The translations under genes and the position numbers were made by a program. Positions 27,769 to 36,273 of a DNA stretch of 62,461 nt are shown piece after piece (positions within the stretch are counted from its first letter, which is position 1; every line of letters begins with the position of its first letter). This DNA comes from Candidatus Bathyarchaeota archaeon (GTDB lineage Archaea > Thermoproteota > Bathyarchaeia > Bathyarchaeales > Bathycorpusculaceae), in assembly GCA_003151735.1 (NCBI GenBank), contig PLYI01000069.1, forward strand, positions 1 to 62,461. Reading direction: 5' to 3'. The notes below the pieces were generated by a model, which saw only the letters and a program-made list of their open reading frames with translations, had not been told where the DNA came from and ran no database searches.

Positions 27769-28652
27769 GCAGTTTCTTCTTCTGCCATTTCCTCACTATT
27801 TTCTTCTTGCTCCAAAGGTTCTTCCTGCGCAACTGTATTTTCTTGGGGCGACACCTGTGGGGTTTCTTGGACTGGCGGTTTAAGAATTTTTCTTGCATGT
27901 GTAATGTAGCCAGTGTGACCAGTCATCATTGTGTTAGGTCTGGTTTTTCCCCGTTCTACCTGCATGGTACGCATCAAGCACTCGATGGTTTCAATGAAGA
28001 CGAATCCGTTTTCCCGGAGTGCTTCGGTGGTTTTTACCACTTGGTCGATGGTTGGGCTGAACGAAACGAGTATGCCTGAAGGTTTGAGCGCTTCGTATGC
28101 GTGTGGAACAACAAGCCACGGAACAGCAAGGTCCAAAATCACTGCATCCACATCGCGCTCTTCAATACCCAAAGTTACGTCGCCGCTCTTCATCTCGACA
28201 TGATCGATAAGTTTTGACCGCTGCAGGTTTTTGGCGGCGTTCTTTTGGAATTCAGGGCGCAGTTCATAAGTGTAAACTTTACCTTTTGGCCCAACGTAGT
28301 ATGCCAGCGCTGTGGTTAGTGAGGCTGTTCCAGTGCCAGACTCCACCACGCGGCTTCCCGGCCCGATGCCGCTAAACATAACAATTAAAGCGGCGTCTTT
28401 GGGGTAAATGATTTGTGTGTTGCGACTGGATTTCATAATGTAATCCGTTAAAGCGGGTTTTAGGGTGGCGAAGTAGATGCCGAGGCTGCTTTTGATTGGT
28501 TCGCCGTATTCTTTGCCGATGAGTTCGTCAAGTTTTAGGTAGCCTTTGTGTGTGTGGAAGGTTTGTCCTGCTTGCATCTTTATCATGTAAGTTCGGCGTG
28601 CATCCAAGTAAATTAAGACGTAATCGCCATCACATATTTTTTCATTAGCCAA
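27765..28652 (-). CDS. trmI: tRNA (adenine-N1)-methyltransferase TrmI
   Basis: 295 residues from TTG 28652 (GAGG upstream). An N-terminal beta domain (YVLIYLDARRTYMIK, HKGYLKLDELIGKEYG) is followed by a Rossmann methyltransferase with SAM loop VVESGTGTASLT, acidic YELRPEFQK and catalytic VILDLAVPW. It makes m1A at positions 57/58 of tRNA, as shown for archaeal TrmI enzymes. The last 45 residues are a Glu/Gln-rich disordered tail not needed for the fold. Confidence 0.93.
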   Translation of the reverse strand: MANEKICDGDYVLIYLDARRTYMIKMQAGQTFHTHKGYLKLDELIGKEYGEPIKSSLGIYFATLKPALTDYIMKSSRNTQIIYPKDAALIVMFSGIGPGSRVVESGTGTASLTTALAYYVGPKGKVYTYELRPEFQKNAAKNLQRSKLIDHVEMKSGDVTLGIEERDVDAVILDLAVPWLVVPHAYEALKPSGILVSFSPTIDQVVKTTEALRENGFVFIETIECLMRTMQVERGKTRPNTMMTGHTGYITHARKILKPPVQETPQVSPQENTVAQEEPLEQEENSEEMAEEETA

Positions 28653-28789
28653 CTGACTTTGCCTCTTTTGGAAGTGAAACAGCTTTGTTCCATTTAAGCT
28701 TTGAACCTTACAGCTTAAAAAAGAAATTTACTGCATTGTCATGCTAATATTTGGGGAAAACACGAATAGCGACTTATCCCCATGGGTTT

Positions 28790-28883
28790 CTTCAATGATA
28801 CCCTAATAGGATCCAAATAGATTTGTGCACACCCACCCCCTCTATAGTGCAGTGCAATGATTGGATATTAGGATCCAAATATG
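28790..28883 (-). repeat. Dispersed intergenic repeat, copy C (two module-one units)
   Basis: Two inverted copies of module one lie at 28790-28820 and 28852-28883, separated by a GAGGGGGTGGGTGTGCAC tract (minus strand), and flanked by GTCAAGG/CCTTGA motifs near 28898-28911. It occupies most of the 330-base gap between trmI and the coiled-coil protein. No other gene is visible. Confidence 0.5.
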
Positions 28884-28983
28884 CCCGTTTGCTCTTGTCA
28901 AGGAACCTTGATTAAAAAAATGCGTCTTAGTATAGAAACATTGTCAAAAACCCTTTTATTACAAATCTCTTCCACGAGTAATC

Positions 28984-29583
28984 ATGGTTAAAATAAATAA
29001 AGCTGTAGCAGCTTTGATTGTAACTATACTTCTTGTAAGTTCAGTTATTGGAACGATAATTTACTATAACAGCATAATGAATGACGAAAATTCAAAAAAT
29101 GCTTCACTGCAACATCAAATTTCTGATAAAAATAATGACACATCAACTTTAGCCAACCAAATTTTAAACCTTAAAAATCAATTAACTAACCTTACTCGTA
29201 TTGTAACAAAATTGACGTCTGCAAACCTTGTAACTTCACTAGCCATAAAAGAGTATCCGGCAACTATTCAATACAATATTTCATATGAAAATGCCCTTTT
29301 CATCGTAGGTTCCGTCACTAATATGGGGGAAGGTGTAGCATATAACGCAGGGTTACATATCGTCGCTTATACCGTCGATAACGCGTTAAAAATTGATATG
29401 ACTGTTATTTTATCCGGCGTTGGAGCCGGCTATGATTCATCTACTTACTCAGATAGCCATCCGCAGCTCTCAACTTTATTCAGCGAATACAATACGAATT
29501 CAGCGTCAATCGCTGTAGCAATTCAGTCTCAAAACCTTGTTTCTAATTGGACAGTAACGCCAGTATGGACAAATGCCCCTTGA
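28984..29583 (+). CDS. Membrane-anchored extracellular protein with coiled coil
   Basis: 199 residues: an N-terminal signal-anchor helix (about 7-28), a Leu/Asn-rich coiled coil (about 40-75, ILNLKNQLTNLTRIVTKL), then a beta-sandwich-like domain (about 85-199) with NISYENALFIVGSVTNMGEG, which resembles FxLYD-type extracellular domains. ATG 28984 is close to an A/T-rich box at 28950-28960 (TTTTATTACA). The function is unknown. Confidence 0.65.
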   Translation: MVKINKAVAALIVTILLVSSVIGTIIYYNSIMNDENSKNASLQHQISDKNNDTSTLANQILNLKNQLTNLTRIVTKLTSANLVTSLAIKEYPATIQYNISYENALFIVGSVTNMGEGVAYNAGLHIVAYTVDNALKIDMTVILSGVGAGYDSSTYSDSHPQLSTLFSEYNTNSASIAVAIQSQNLVSNWTVTPVWTNAP

Positions 29584-29857
29584 TTCCAAAAAAATTCTAG
29601 GCTCTAAACATGTGCGTCTTGCAGAAGGATGAGAAGTTTTTGTTAGTGTGGTTTGGAGGGCTGGTTATGTGTGTTGGCTGTCCAATAGCCATCCGTATCG
29701 AGGAGAAAGGAGAAGGCTTCGAAAACGGAAATTATTTTCTGGCTTACTGGTGTAGCCTTCAACCGTTAACCAAATCCTCCAATCACTAACAAGACTCAAG
29801 ATACTATAAAATTTATTTAAGCCTTATGAATCAAAAATAAAAAGTGGAAATATAGAT

Positions 29858-30418
29858 TTAGCTTACAGCTAAAACTCCTTCCAAAATGCTCCGTTCAGGA
29901 ACATCCAGTTGCTTAGACAACCACATCTTCAGAATAGAAGAAAACTTTGGAAGCGCACCGCTGTAGGTGATAATCTGGTTCCCCTTAAGGACATCAGCTT
30001 GGAAAACTTTCTCTTCCTCTTTAAAGTTAAAGGACAACGTTTGCGCCTTGAAGGCTAAAGTCTGAAAATCTTCCCACTGCTTACAACGCAAAACAACGGA
30101 CGGCGAACTCGCAACTACATCAGCTGCCGCAGGCGCCACTTCACTCAGCTGTTCTTTAGCAACCGCTGCTGGCAAGGCTTCTCTTGGAGCGCTGGACAAG
30201 TGATCAATCAAGTTGGTGACTTCTTTTTGGAGTGTGTCTATCTTTTCCTCTACTTTTTCGACTTTGCCGTTTAATTCGCTGGTGTCGCCCATTTGTTCGG
30301 TAACTGTTGCCAACTCATTGATGAGTTTGTCTAAGTCTTTTTCGTGTTCTTTTAGGACGTTTACTATGAAGTCTAAAGCTTCTAAAGCATCGTCTTTTGA
30401 TTGTGGATTCTTTGCCAA
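29858..30418 (-). CDS. Coiled-coil cytoplasmic protein, function unknown
   Basis: 186 residues. A long N-terminal coiled coil (about 10-70, LKEHEKDLDKLINELATV, VEKVEEKIDTLQKEV), an Ala/Pro/Ser linker (about 75-105) and a C-terminal globular region (about 108-186: CKQWEDFQTLAFKAQ, LPKFSSILKMWLSKQLDVPE). No signal peptide is present. The pattern suggests an oligomeric adaptor, but the family is not recognised. Confidence 0.65.
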   Translation of the reverse strand: MAKNPQSKDDALEALDFIVNVLKEHEKDLDKLINELATVTEQMGDTSELNGKVEKVEEKIDTLQKEVTNLIDHLSSAPREALPAAVAKEQLSEVAPAAADVVASSPSVVLRCKQWEDFQTLAFKAQTLSFNFKEEEKVFQADVLKGNQIITYSGALPKFSSILKMWLSKQLDVPERSILEGVLAVS

Positions 30419-30619
30419 TTATTCTGCCCCCACTGTCTTAGAACTCAATATACGGTTACAATAAATAAAGCTAGCGAATTGTCAAGTAATATCGATGTGA
30501 CAGCGTGTATATATTGATTAGCAATACTCAATACTGAGTTAGCATGGAGAAAAAAGAATCAATTAACCAAACTTCTCCAATCAAACAATTAAACTCTCAA
30601 AGCAGCTTCAATCGAATCC

Positions 30620-30862
30620 TTAGATAGATCGTGACTCCTCAACAACGCTTTCATAAGCAACTTCAACGCCAAGTTTATCCATTTTAATCCTGAGTTCCCC
30701 AAAGTTAACATTAACATTTGATTCATTAGCCAAGCCAAGCAAGACACCTTCAAACGCTAAACTCTCCTTCTGGCTGTCCTTTTCACCAATTACCTTTCCA
30801 AAACAAAGATCATTCAACGTGTAGTATGCTAAAATCACTGCCTTTGCATTCTGAGCGTTCAA
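30620..30862 (-). CDS. C-terminal part of the next upstream gene, separated by a frameshift
   Basis: The 80-residue frame starting MNAQNAKAVILAYYTLNDL has no ribosome-binding site. Its frame is open further upstream (KPEGVLKESALNAQNAK) and joins the preceding gene's KSIYGYLGF if one A is removed from TTTAAAGCCC at about 30889-30896. The segment is a normal mixed alpha/beta fold with no recognised family. I read 30620-31607 as one gene. Confidence 0.55.
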   Translation of the reverse strand: MNAQNAKAVILAYYTLNDLCFGKVIGEKDSQKESLAFEGVLLGLANESNVNVNFGELRIKMDKLGVEVAYESVVEESRSI

Positions 30863-31607
30863 GGCGGATTCTTTTAGGACTCCTTCGGGCTTTAAATCCT
30901 AAGTACCCATAAATCGACTTCAAGACGACGAAGATTTCTTTAGATGTTTCTTTGGGAACCTGCCTTTTGACGGCTGCAGAAATCTTTGAAAAATCCAAGT
31001 TCAGCGGCGCCAGTGTTTGCCCAATGAAATCCCAGCCGCCTCCTACCTTATCCACGCAAGCTTCCAGACGCGCCCAATTAACCCTCTTCGCATGCAAACC
31101 CATCAAAATATCAAACGACAAATCAACAATACCTATAGAACCGTTAATTAATCCTGCGAAGTCACTTTTTGTTAAACCTGTTTTGTCGCTACTTTCAACA
31201 ACTTTCTGTTGCTCCTCAAGCAGACCCTTGATTTGGTCGCACAACGTACTGAACGACTCAGTTTTTTTCTTGAAAACAAACTGGCAAACGGCGCCGTTCC
31301 ATGTTATTCTCAGTTCATTTCCAAAACTCTCAACGCTGGTTATTTCGCCGAGAGGTATTTCTCTTACAAGTATCCACCGTTTTTTGGGAAAACCTTTTGC
31401 ATCAAAAAACTTTACAAAATTATCGGAAATCTCATATTTTGCAACCGCGGACGCTTTGGGTTTGAGAGGTTTTTCTTGGAGTAACTCAGTTGTGGTTTGC
31501 AGGTTTTTTCTTTTCCCGAACAGCAAAGGCATGGCTACGGTTGTGATTGCTGGAATGTAATCAGGGGTTTTATGTTGAATGTCTGGCTCGTTGGATCTGT
31601 TTTTCAT
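30810..31607 (-). CDS. Hypothetical protein with PH-like N-terminal domain, frameshifted near its end
   Basis: From ATG 31607 (GAGGGT upstream) about 265 residues. A disordered start precedes a beta-rich segment (AKYEISDNFVKFFDAKGFPKKRW, ITSVESFGNELRITWNGA) reminiscent of PH-like domains. A helical C-terminal region follows (about 150-240, FDILMGLHAKRVNWARLEA). The last 27 residues (ARRSPKRIRLERSECKGS...) are basic nonsense produced by a one-base shift at about 30891; in the other frame the sequence continues sensibly for another 90 residues. The function is unknown. Confidence 0.6.
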   Translation of the reverse strand: MKNRSNEPDIQHKTPDYIPAITTVAMPLLFGKRKNLQTTTELLQEKPLKPKASAVAKYEISDNFVKFFDAKGFPKKRWILVREIPLGEITSVESFGNELRITWNGAVCQFVFKKKTESFSTLCDQIKGLLEEQQKVVESSDKTGLTKSDFAGLINGSIGIVDLSFDILMGLHAKRVNWARLEACVDKVGGGWDFIGQTLAPLNLDFSKISAAVKRQVPKETSKEIFVVLKSIYGYLGFKARRSPKRIRLERSECKGSDFSILHVE

Positions 31608-31673
31608 GCGACCCTCTCTATCTTTTATCTTGTTTTTTTGATTTATAAATTGATGCATAATTAAGTCAAGGCT

Positions 31674-31970
31674 TCAACGTGGGTTCCAAATGCATTTGAT
31701 TGCTTTTGAGTTACATGCCAGAACGCATGGTGCCTTGTTGCTTTCAGGGTTGCAGGAGCCACAGGTATACTTTATTTTTTTTCGGTGCTCCTCAGATACT
31801 GCCGCCACAGTTTTGTCTTCCAAGTCAATGAGTTCGGTTTCCAGTTTGAGTGCAGTTTGAGGGCATTCTTCAACGCATTTGCCGCAGCCACTGCATTTGT
31901 CTGAATCAATTACGATATAATATTCGCCTGAGCCGTCGCAGTAGCCGTAATGCGTAATCACAACAGTCAC
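31674..31970 (-). CDS. Ferredoxin-type iron-sulfur protein of the dehydratase/reductase operon
   Basis: 98 residues with a bacterial-type 4Fe-4S motif CSGCGKCVEECP (plus the later VIDSDK context) and a second cysteine set CGSC...APCVLAC near the C-terminus that could hold another cluster. The start overlaps the upstream activase stop by four bases, so it is the last gene of the five-gene operon 31674-36061. Role by position: electron donor to the activases. Confidence 0.85.
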   Translation of the reverse strand: MTVVITHYGYCDGSGEYYIVIDSDKCSGCGKCVEECPQTALKLETELIDLEDKTVAAVSEEHRKKIKYTCGSCNPESNKAPCVLACNSKAIKCIWNPR

Positions 31971-32881
31971 TGTCCTTTCTGCGCTTTCTCATAGAGCGAC
32001 TTAGCAAGTGATGCAGCACCCAATGCGCCTGCAATCATGGGGTCTAAGCCGTCTTCTCGCCACCTTGGCATAGGAAGGCATTTTGCGCCGAGAATAACTT
32101 CGATTCTGCTTACGATACCGATATTTTTGGATTGACCGCCCGTAACCACCAGTTCCTTCTCCAAGCCAACCCTGTTAATTAGGTTAGCCATTCGGACAGC
32201 CATCGCCAGTGTGTACGCAGCTAAAACCTTCTCTTTAGACCAGCCTTTACGCAACAGACCCATGGCTTCGGTTTTTGCGAAAGCAACACAGGTGCAGCTT
32301 ACTGGTTCGGGTTCTTTTTCTACTTTTAATGAGATGTCGCCGATTTCTTCTATGGGAATCTGCAGCAAATCAGCGAATACTTCCATGCCTCTGCCTGTTC
32401 CAGCGGCGCATTTATCGTTCATGAGGAAGCTGACGACTCTGCCTGTTTCGTCTATGCGGATGGCCTTGATGTCTTGCCCGCCGACGTCAAGGACAGTTCG
32501 GACGCTGGGTCCCCAAATGTAGTTGGCGCCTTTTGCGTGGCAAGCGATTTCAGTTATGGCTTTGTTTGCCATGGGCACGTTGACGCGTCCGTAACCGGTG
32601 CCAACGATGTACTTGAGGTCGCTTACCTTAAGCCCTGTTCCTTCCAATGCGTAGTGGAGGGCTTTTGTGGCGCTTTCAGGGCTGTTGGAGCCTGTGCGGG
32701 TGATTCCCCAGCTGTAGGCTTGACCGTTTACCATGATGGCTGCTTTAGAGCCTACTGAGCCAACATCCACGCCGGCGGTGATTAAGTCTTTGTTTGTCCA
32801 TTTTATGTTGGGCATTACCCGGTGATATTCTTTCCATCGCCAGTATTCGAGGCTTTTAACTTGGCTGGGTTCCTTCAGCAT
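31967..32881 (-). CDS. ASKHA-type activase (BadF/BcrA/HgdC family), larger copy
   Basis: 304 residues. It carries an N-terminal ATPase phosphate loop AGVDVGSVGSKAAI, the second motif VLDVGGQDIKAIRID, the cluster-binding MNDKCAAGTGRG and CVAFAKTEA, and an adenosine motif LVVTGGQSKNIG. Homodimers of such proteins carry one 4Fe-4S cluster and use ATP to push low-potential electrons onto a 2-hydroxyacyl-CoA dehydratase or benzoyl-CoA reductase. The start overlaps the second activase by seven bases, so the two probably form a heterodimer like BcrA/BcrD. Confidence 0.92.
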   Translation of the reverse strand: MLKEPSQVKSLEYWRWKEYHRVMPNIKWTNKDLITAGVDVGSVGSKAAIMVNGQAYSWGITRTGSNSPESATKALHYALEGTGLKVSDLKYIVGTGYGRVNVPMANKAITEIACHAKGANYIWGPSVRTVLDVGGQDIKAIRIDETGRVVSFLMNDKCAAGTGRGMEVFADLLQIPIEEIGDISLKVEKEPEPVSCTCVAFAKTEAMGLLRKGWSKEKVLAAYTLAMAVRMANLINRVGLEKELVVTGGQSKNIGIVSRIEVILGAKCLPMPRWREDGLDPMIAGALGAASLAKSLYEKAQKGQ

Positions 32882-33663
32882 TTCTTTGTCTCCTTGGCAC
32901 GTGTGGTCGCTGTAAGTGCAGCGCCCAAGGCACCTGCGTAATCAGGGTGCTCAGGTATCAAAACGTTAATGCCTAACTTGCGGTTCAGCGATGCAACAAA
33001 CCCTACGTCTTTAGCTACGCCGCCAATCAACACGACGTCGGGGTTGATTCCTAACCTGTGAACCATGGATGAGATTCGGTCAGCCATCGCGTCAAAAACC
33101 GCGCGTGCAATTTCAGGTTTAGATTCTTGGCGGTGGATAAGGGAAACTACGTCGGATTCGCCGAATATGACGCAGGAAGCATTTATGGGGCTTGCTCGCT
33201 CAGCTTTTAGCGCCAGCGGACCCATATCCTCCAATTTAACCTCCAATGCCCTTGCCATAGCTTCGATGAATGCGCCGGCGCCTGCCGCGCAACGTTCGTT
33301 AACAACAAAGTTAACCATAAGTCCTCTCTCGTCGCATTTTACGGCTCTTGCCTCTTCAGCACCGACATCGATGATTGTTTGGGCTTTTGGGAAAAGGTAG
33401 ACGCCTGCTTTTGCATCTGCACCCATCATGCTTACAGTGCTTTTAGCGTACGGCGCCATATCCATGGCTGAACCAGTCGCTACAAAACAAGCCACATCAG
33501 ACAGCTTCAAGTTCGCTTTTTTTAAGGCTTCGTCAACTGCTTGCTCGGCAGCTTTAGTTGGGTCAAATCCTGAGAACGCATGAGCCCTTGATACAACCAC
33601 GTTGTCTTTTAGGACTACGACTTGTGCTCTTTTTGTGCCAAGATCCATTCCGACAGTTATCAT
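32875..33663 (-). CDS. ASKHA-type activase (BcrD/HgdC family), smaller copy
   Basis: 262 residues with GMDLGTKRAQVVVLKD, IIDVGAEEARAVKCD, VNERCAAGAGAF (cluster Cys), CVIFGESDV and VVLIGGVAKDVG. All ATP and cluster motifs are present, so it is not a degenerate copy, but it is clearly distinct from the neighbouring 304-residue activase. It is nine bases downstream of the catalytic-subunit gene. Confidence 0.92.
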   Translation of the reverse strand: MITVGMDLGTKRAQVVVLKDNVVVSRAHAFSGFDPTKAAEQAVDEALKKANLKLSDVACFVATGSAMDMAPYAKSTVSMMGADAKAGVYLFPKAQTIIDVGAEEARAVKCDERGLMVNFVVNERCAAGAGAFIEAMARALEVKLEDMGPLALKAERASPINASCVIFGESDVVSLIHRQESKPEIARAVFDAMADRISSMVHRLGINPDVVLIGGVAKDVGFVASLNRKLGINVLIPEHPDYAGALGAALTATTRAKETKKC

Positions 33664-33672
33664 TTTTTCACC

Positions 33673-35004
33673 TTAGAAATCCACTCTTGCAGTTAACATT
33701 TCAAGGAAGGCTTCCACACGGGTTTTCAGTTGTCCAACATCTTCTCTTGTGTATTCGGTATCAAGGTAATACACGGGGATATTTACTTTGTCCAGTGCCT
33801 TCTTGACGCGGGTGTATTCCATCGCGTAAAGCATGCAGCCGCGAACTACATAGTAGATTACGCCTTGAACGTTCCAGCCTTTAACTTTGTTTAGTAGCCA
33901 GTTTACTCGGTCTTGGTTGCCATCTTTGCTTGTGAAGCAGGGGCACGTGGATGCCATCAAATATCGCTCGCCAATAGCGTTTAACATATCATTCATCGAC
34001 CACTCGTCAACGCTGACTGGGTCATTAAGAATTCTCTCGCCTGAACATTGCTCATCTGCAACAATAATGCCTTGAGGATTACTTTCTTCAACAAGGGTAG
34101 GAAGCTTCCAGTTGTCAGGCCAAAACATCGGCGTACCAGTAATCATAACTCGCGGCGTGTCAGGGGAACAAACCCAATCTTTCCGCTGCGCCCTCGCCTC
34201 AAGCTCATCACACAAAGCCTCAGTTTTCTCAGTCCACCGCTTCTTGTCATCCCACAAATACGTTTGATTAACAAGCATCGCGTCTCTACCCATAATCACC
34301 GGTGAACCCTTGCGCAGTTCCTGCAGGCGGCGGAACGCTTTGGTTGCTCTGTGGCTCATTTCGATGGCTTCTTTTAGGTTTTTGTTGGTGATCTTGTTGC
34401 CTGTGAACTGTTCGATCTGCTTTTTCATCTGTTTTATCTCGTCTTTCCAGAAGCGCAAAGACTGCGAGGAATCTTTTATTCTGGGTACATTCATTCCCCA
34501 AATTGTTTTGTAATCGCTCAGTATTTCGCTAAGTTTAGTCATGCCATCACATGTTAGGACACTGATGAGTGCGTCGCTTTGTTCAAGGAAAGGTGAGAGC
34601 TCAATCATTTTTGCACCGATGGTTGATCGAAGAACTGGGCAAACCTCAACTGGCACCACTCTGTCGCCTAATTTGGAAGTGTCGTACCATCCTGAATTTA
34701 CGCGGACAGGAATGGCGTCGGCGGCTAAAATCAGCTCTGTGGGCGCAAATAGGCACATGTAACCGATGACTTTTTTGCCTTTTTCTTTTTCTGCCGCAAT
34801 TTCCTCTTGTCGTTTGCCGAAGAGGTTTGAGATTTCGTCGAAATACTTCATGGCTGGTGGTCGTTTGGGGTCGGCTTTCTTCATGCGTTCAATGTTGTCA
34901 GCTATTACTTTTTCTGAAGCAGCCTTCATAGTGCTTTTGAGTTCGTCGATTTCTCTTCTGGACACTTCAGGCATGTATCTTTTTCCAACGGTTTCACTTG
35001 TCAT
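33673..35004 (-). CDS. 2-hydroxyacyl-CoA dehydratase / benzoyl-CoA reductase-type catalytic subunit
   Basis: 443 residues of the HgdB/BcrB/BcrC superfamily: KVIGYMCLFAPTELILAADAIP (cluster-side Cys in the YxCxxxPxELI signature), VEVCPVLRSTIGAK, LISVLTCDGMTKLSE and, near the C-terminus, VVRGCMLYAMEYTRVKKAL. It also carries CSGERI and a CPC pair (STCPCFTSKD). Classical enzymes need two different subunits; only one is encoded here. That resembles the single-subunit double-cubane-cluster relatives, which reduce small molecules at very low potential. The substrate cannot be named. Confidence 0.88.
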   Translation of the reverse strand: MTSETVGKRYMPEVSRREIDELKSTMKAASEKVIADNIERMKKADPKRPPAMKYFDEISNLFGKRQEEIAAEKEKGKKVIGYMCLFAPTELILAADAIPVRVNSGWYDTSKLGDRVVPVEVCPVLRSTIGAKMIELSPFLEQSDALISVLTCDGMTKLSEILSDYKTIWGMNVPRIKDSSQSLRFWKDEIKQMKKQIEQFTGNKITNKNLKEAIEMSHRATKAFRRLQELRKGSPVIMGRDAMLVNQTYLWDDKKRWTEKTEALCDELEARAQRKDWVCSPDTPRVMITGTPMFWPDNWKLPTLVEESNPQGIIVADEQCSGERILNDPVSVDEWSMNDMLNAIGERYLMASTCPCFTSKDGNQDRVNWLLNKVKGWNVQGVIYYVVRGCMLYAMEYTRVKKALDKVNIPVYYLDTEYTREDVGQLKTRVEAFLEMLTARVDF

Positions 35005-35017
35005 TTTTCTCTCTTCC

Positions 35018-36061
35018 TCAATCGCTCTTTGCTTGCTCCAACCAGTTCCTAGAATTAAACAATGTCTTACTGCCTAACTTCACTTTTAATGTGCCTTCAT
35101 ACGGACACATTTCTGCGCACCTCGCACAAACCGTGCATTGGGAAGTCTTTATTTTACCGCCCTTCTGCTCATACACTTCGTTAACTTGCACCGGACAAAC
35201 TCTTTTGCATACGCCGCATTTAGTGCATTTTTTCTCGTCTTTATCGATATGAAGCAAAGGTGCCCATTTTAAACCGTTAAACCTGTTCACTACCGCAAGC
35301 GAGGCGCCCGTTGGGCAGAAACGGCACCAAATCCGCCTCACATAAAATGAACCTATTAACGTTAAACCAACAAAAACAATCGCAAATCCTTGCCATATGT
35401 TTTGACCGATGAAAACAAGGAATTCTGATACGTATGGATAAGTCAAATTAACTGTGAAAACAGAGATTGTCCCGCTGGTCCAAGGAACAATAAACGGCAT
35501 CATTGGAGCTATGAGAATCCCGTATGGCAGAAATGGACCGGCTAAAAGTTGCGCCATCATTTCGGCAAATTTAGGACCTGGAGGTGGGTTATTTAACCAT
35601 AATGCAATGGGAAGAAGCAAGAACGCCAGAAGTATGATGTATCTTGATTGATGCAGTATCTTGTTAAGCTTGTCAGGGAGGATGCGATAGCGAATTTTGA
35701 GCACTTTTCTAACCATAACTTCTAGGTCCATGATAAAGCCAAAGGGGCAAAGCCAGCTGCAGTAAAATCTGCCTATGAAAAGTGAAACTGCAAAAATAGC
35801 TATCATCAAGTAGAGAAAAGCAAAGTTAAAGGTAAATAAGTAAAAGAAAGAAGCAAAAGAAATCAGTTGAACAATTATCCTTACGTAGGTTACTCTTGTT
35901 GTCATGTTTTTCTTCCATATCAAAACGGTAAGGATGCCAGCTATTCCAAGCCCTGCAAGCGCTGTTATTCTTAAAATATTAGAGATAAGATCTCCGTTTG
36001 AAGCAGATAATGGTGAATACACAATAATATTTAGTAAATTGTGGATTATTCCCCAATTCAT
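35018..36061 (-). CDS. NapH-like membrane ferredoxin
   Basis: 347 residues with about six transmembrane helices, two membrane-embedded cysteine sets (FYCSWLCPFGF and RIWCRFCPTGAS, the NapH/CcoG signature), and a cytoplasmic tail with two 4Fe-4S motifs (CTKCGVCKRVCPVQ and CTVCARCAEMCPYEG). It would pass electrons from a quinol or membrane carrier to soluble ferredoxin. It lies 14 bases ahead of the catalytic subunit and is the first gene of the operon, so it plausibly feeds the reductase. Confidence 0.9.
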   Translation of the reverse strand: MNWGIIHNLLNIIVYSPLSASNGDLISNILRITALAGLGIAGILTVLIWKKNMTTRVTYVRIIVQLISFASFFYLFTFNFAFLYLMIAIFAVSLFIGRFYCSWLCPFGFIMDLEVMVRKVLKIRYRILPDKLNKILHQSRYIILLAFLLLPIALWLNNPPPGPKFAEMMAQLLAGPFLPYGILIAPMMPFIVPWTSGTISVFTVNLTYPYVSEFLVFIGQNIWQGFAIVFVGLTLIGSFYVRRIWCRFCPTGASLAVVNRFNGLKWAPLLHIDKDEKKCTKCGVCKRVCPVQVNEVYEQKGGKIKTSQCTVCARCAEMCPYEGTLKVKLGSKTLFNSRNWLEQAKSD

Positions 36062-36273
36062 CGTCTTTCACCCAAAAATAATGTTGCTAATTTGCCAGCC
36101 AAGCAGCATTAGAGCACGTTCGTAACCAGTAAACATCTGAAGGCTCTTAGGGATTTGAGGTATGAATGACATGCAAAGTTTCACATTGAACTGTTAAAAG
36201 AACATAGAATCAATTTAAAGCTTACATTATTCTAGCCTGCAAGCTATTCTCACGTTTTCGAGCAGAATTAAAC

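Noticed and set aside
28790-28883. Repeated units suggestive of a short CRISPR-like array
   Set aside because: Only two units in inverted, imperfect form with dispersed relatives elsewhere, no regular spacers and no cas genes.
30544-30627. 27-codon plus-strand ORF starting MEKKESINQ
   Set aside because: Too short, overlaps the end of the convergent frameshifted gene and has no family resemblance.
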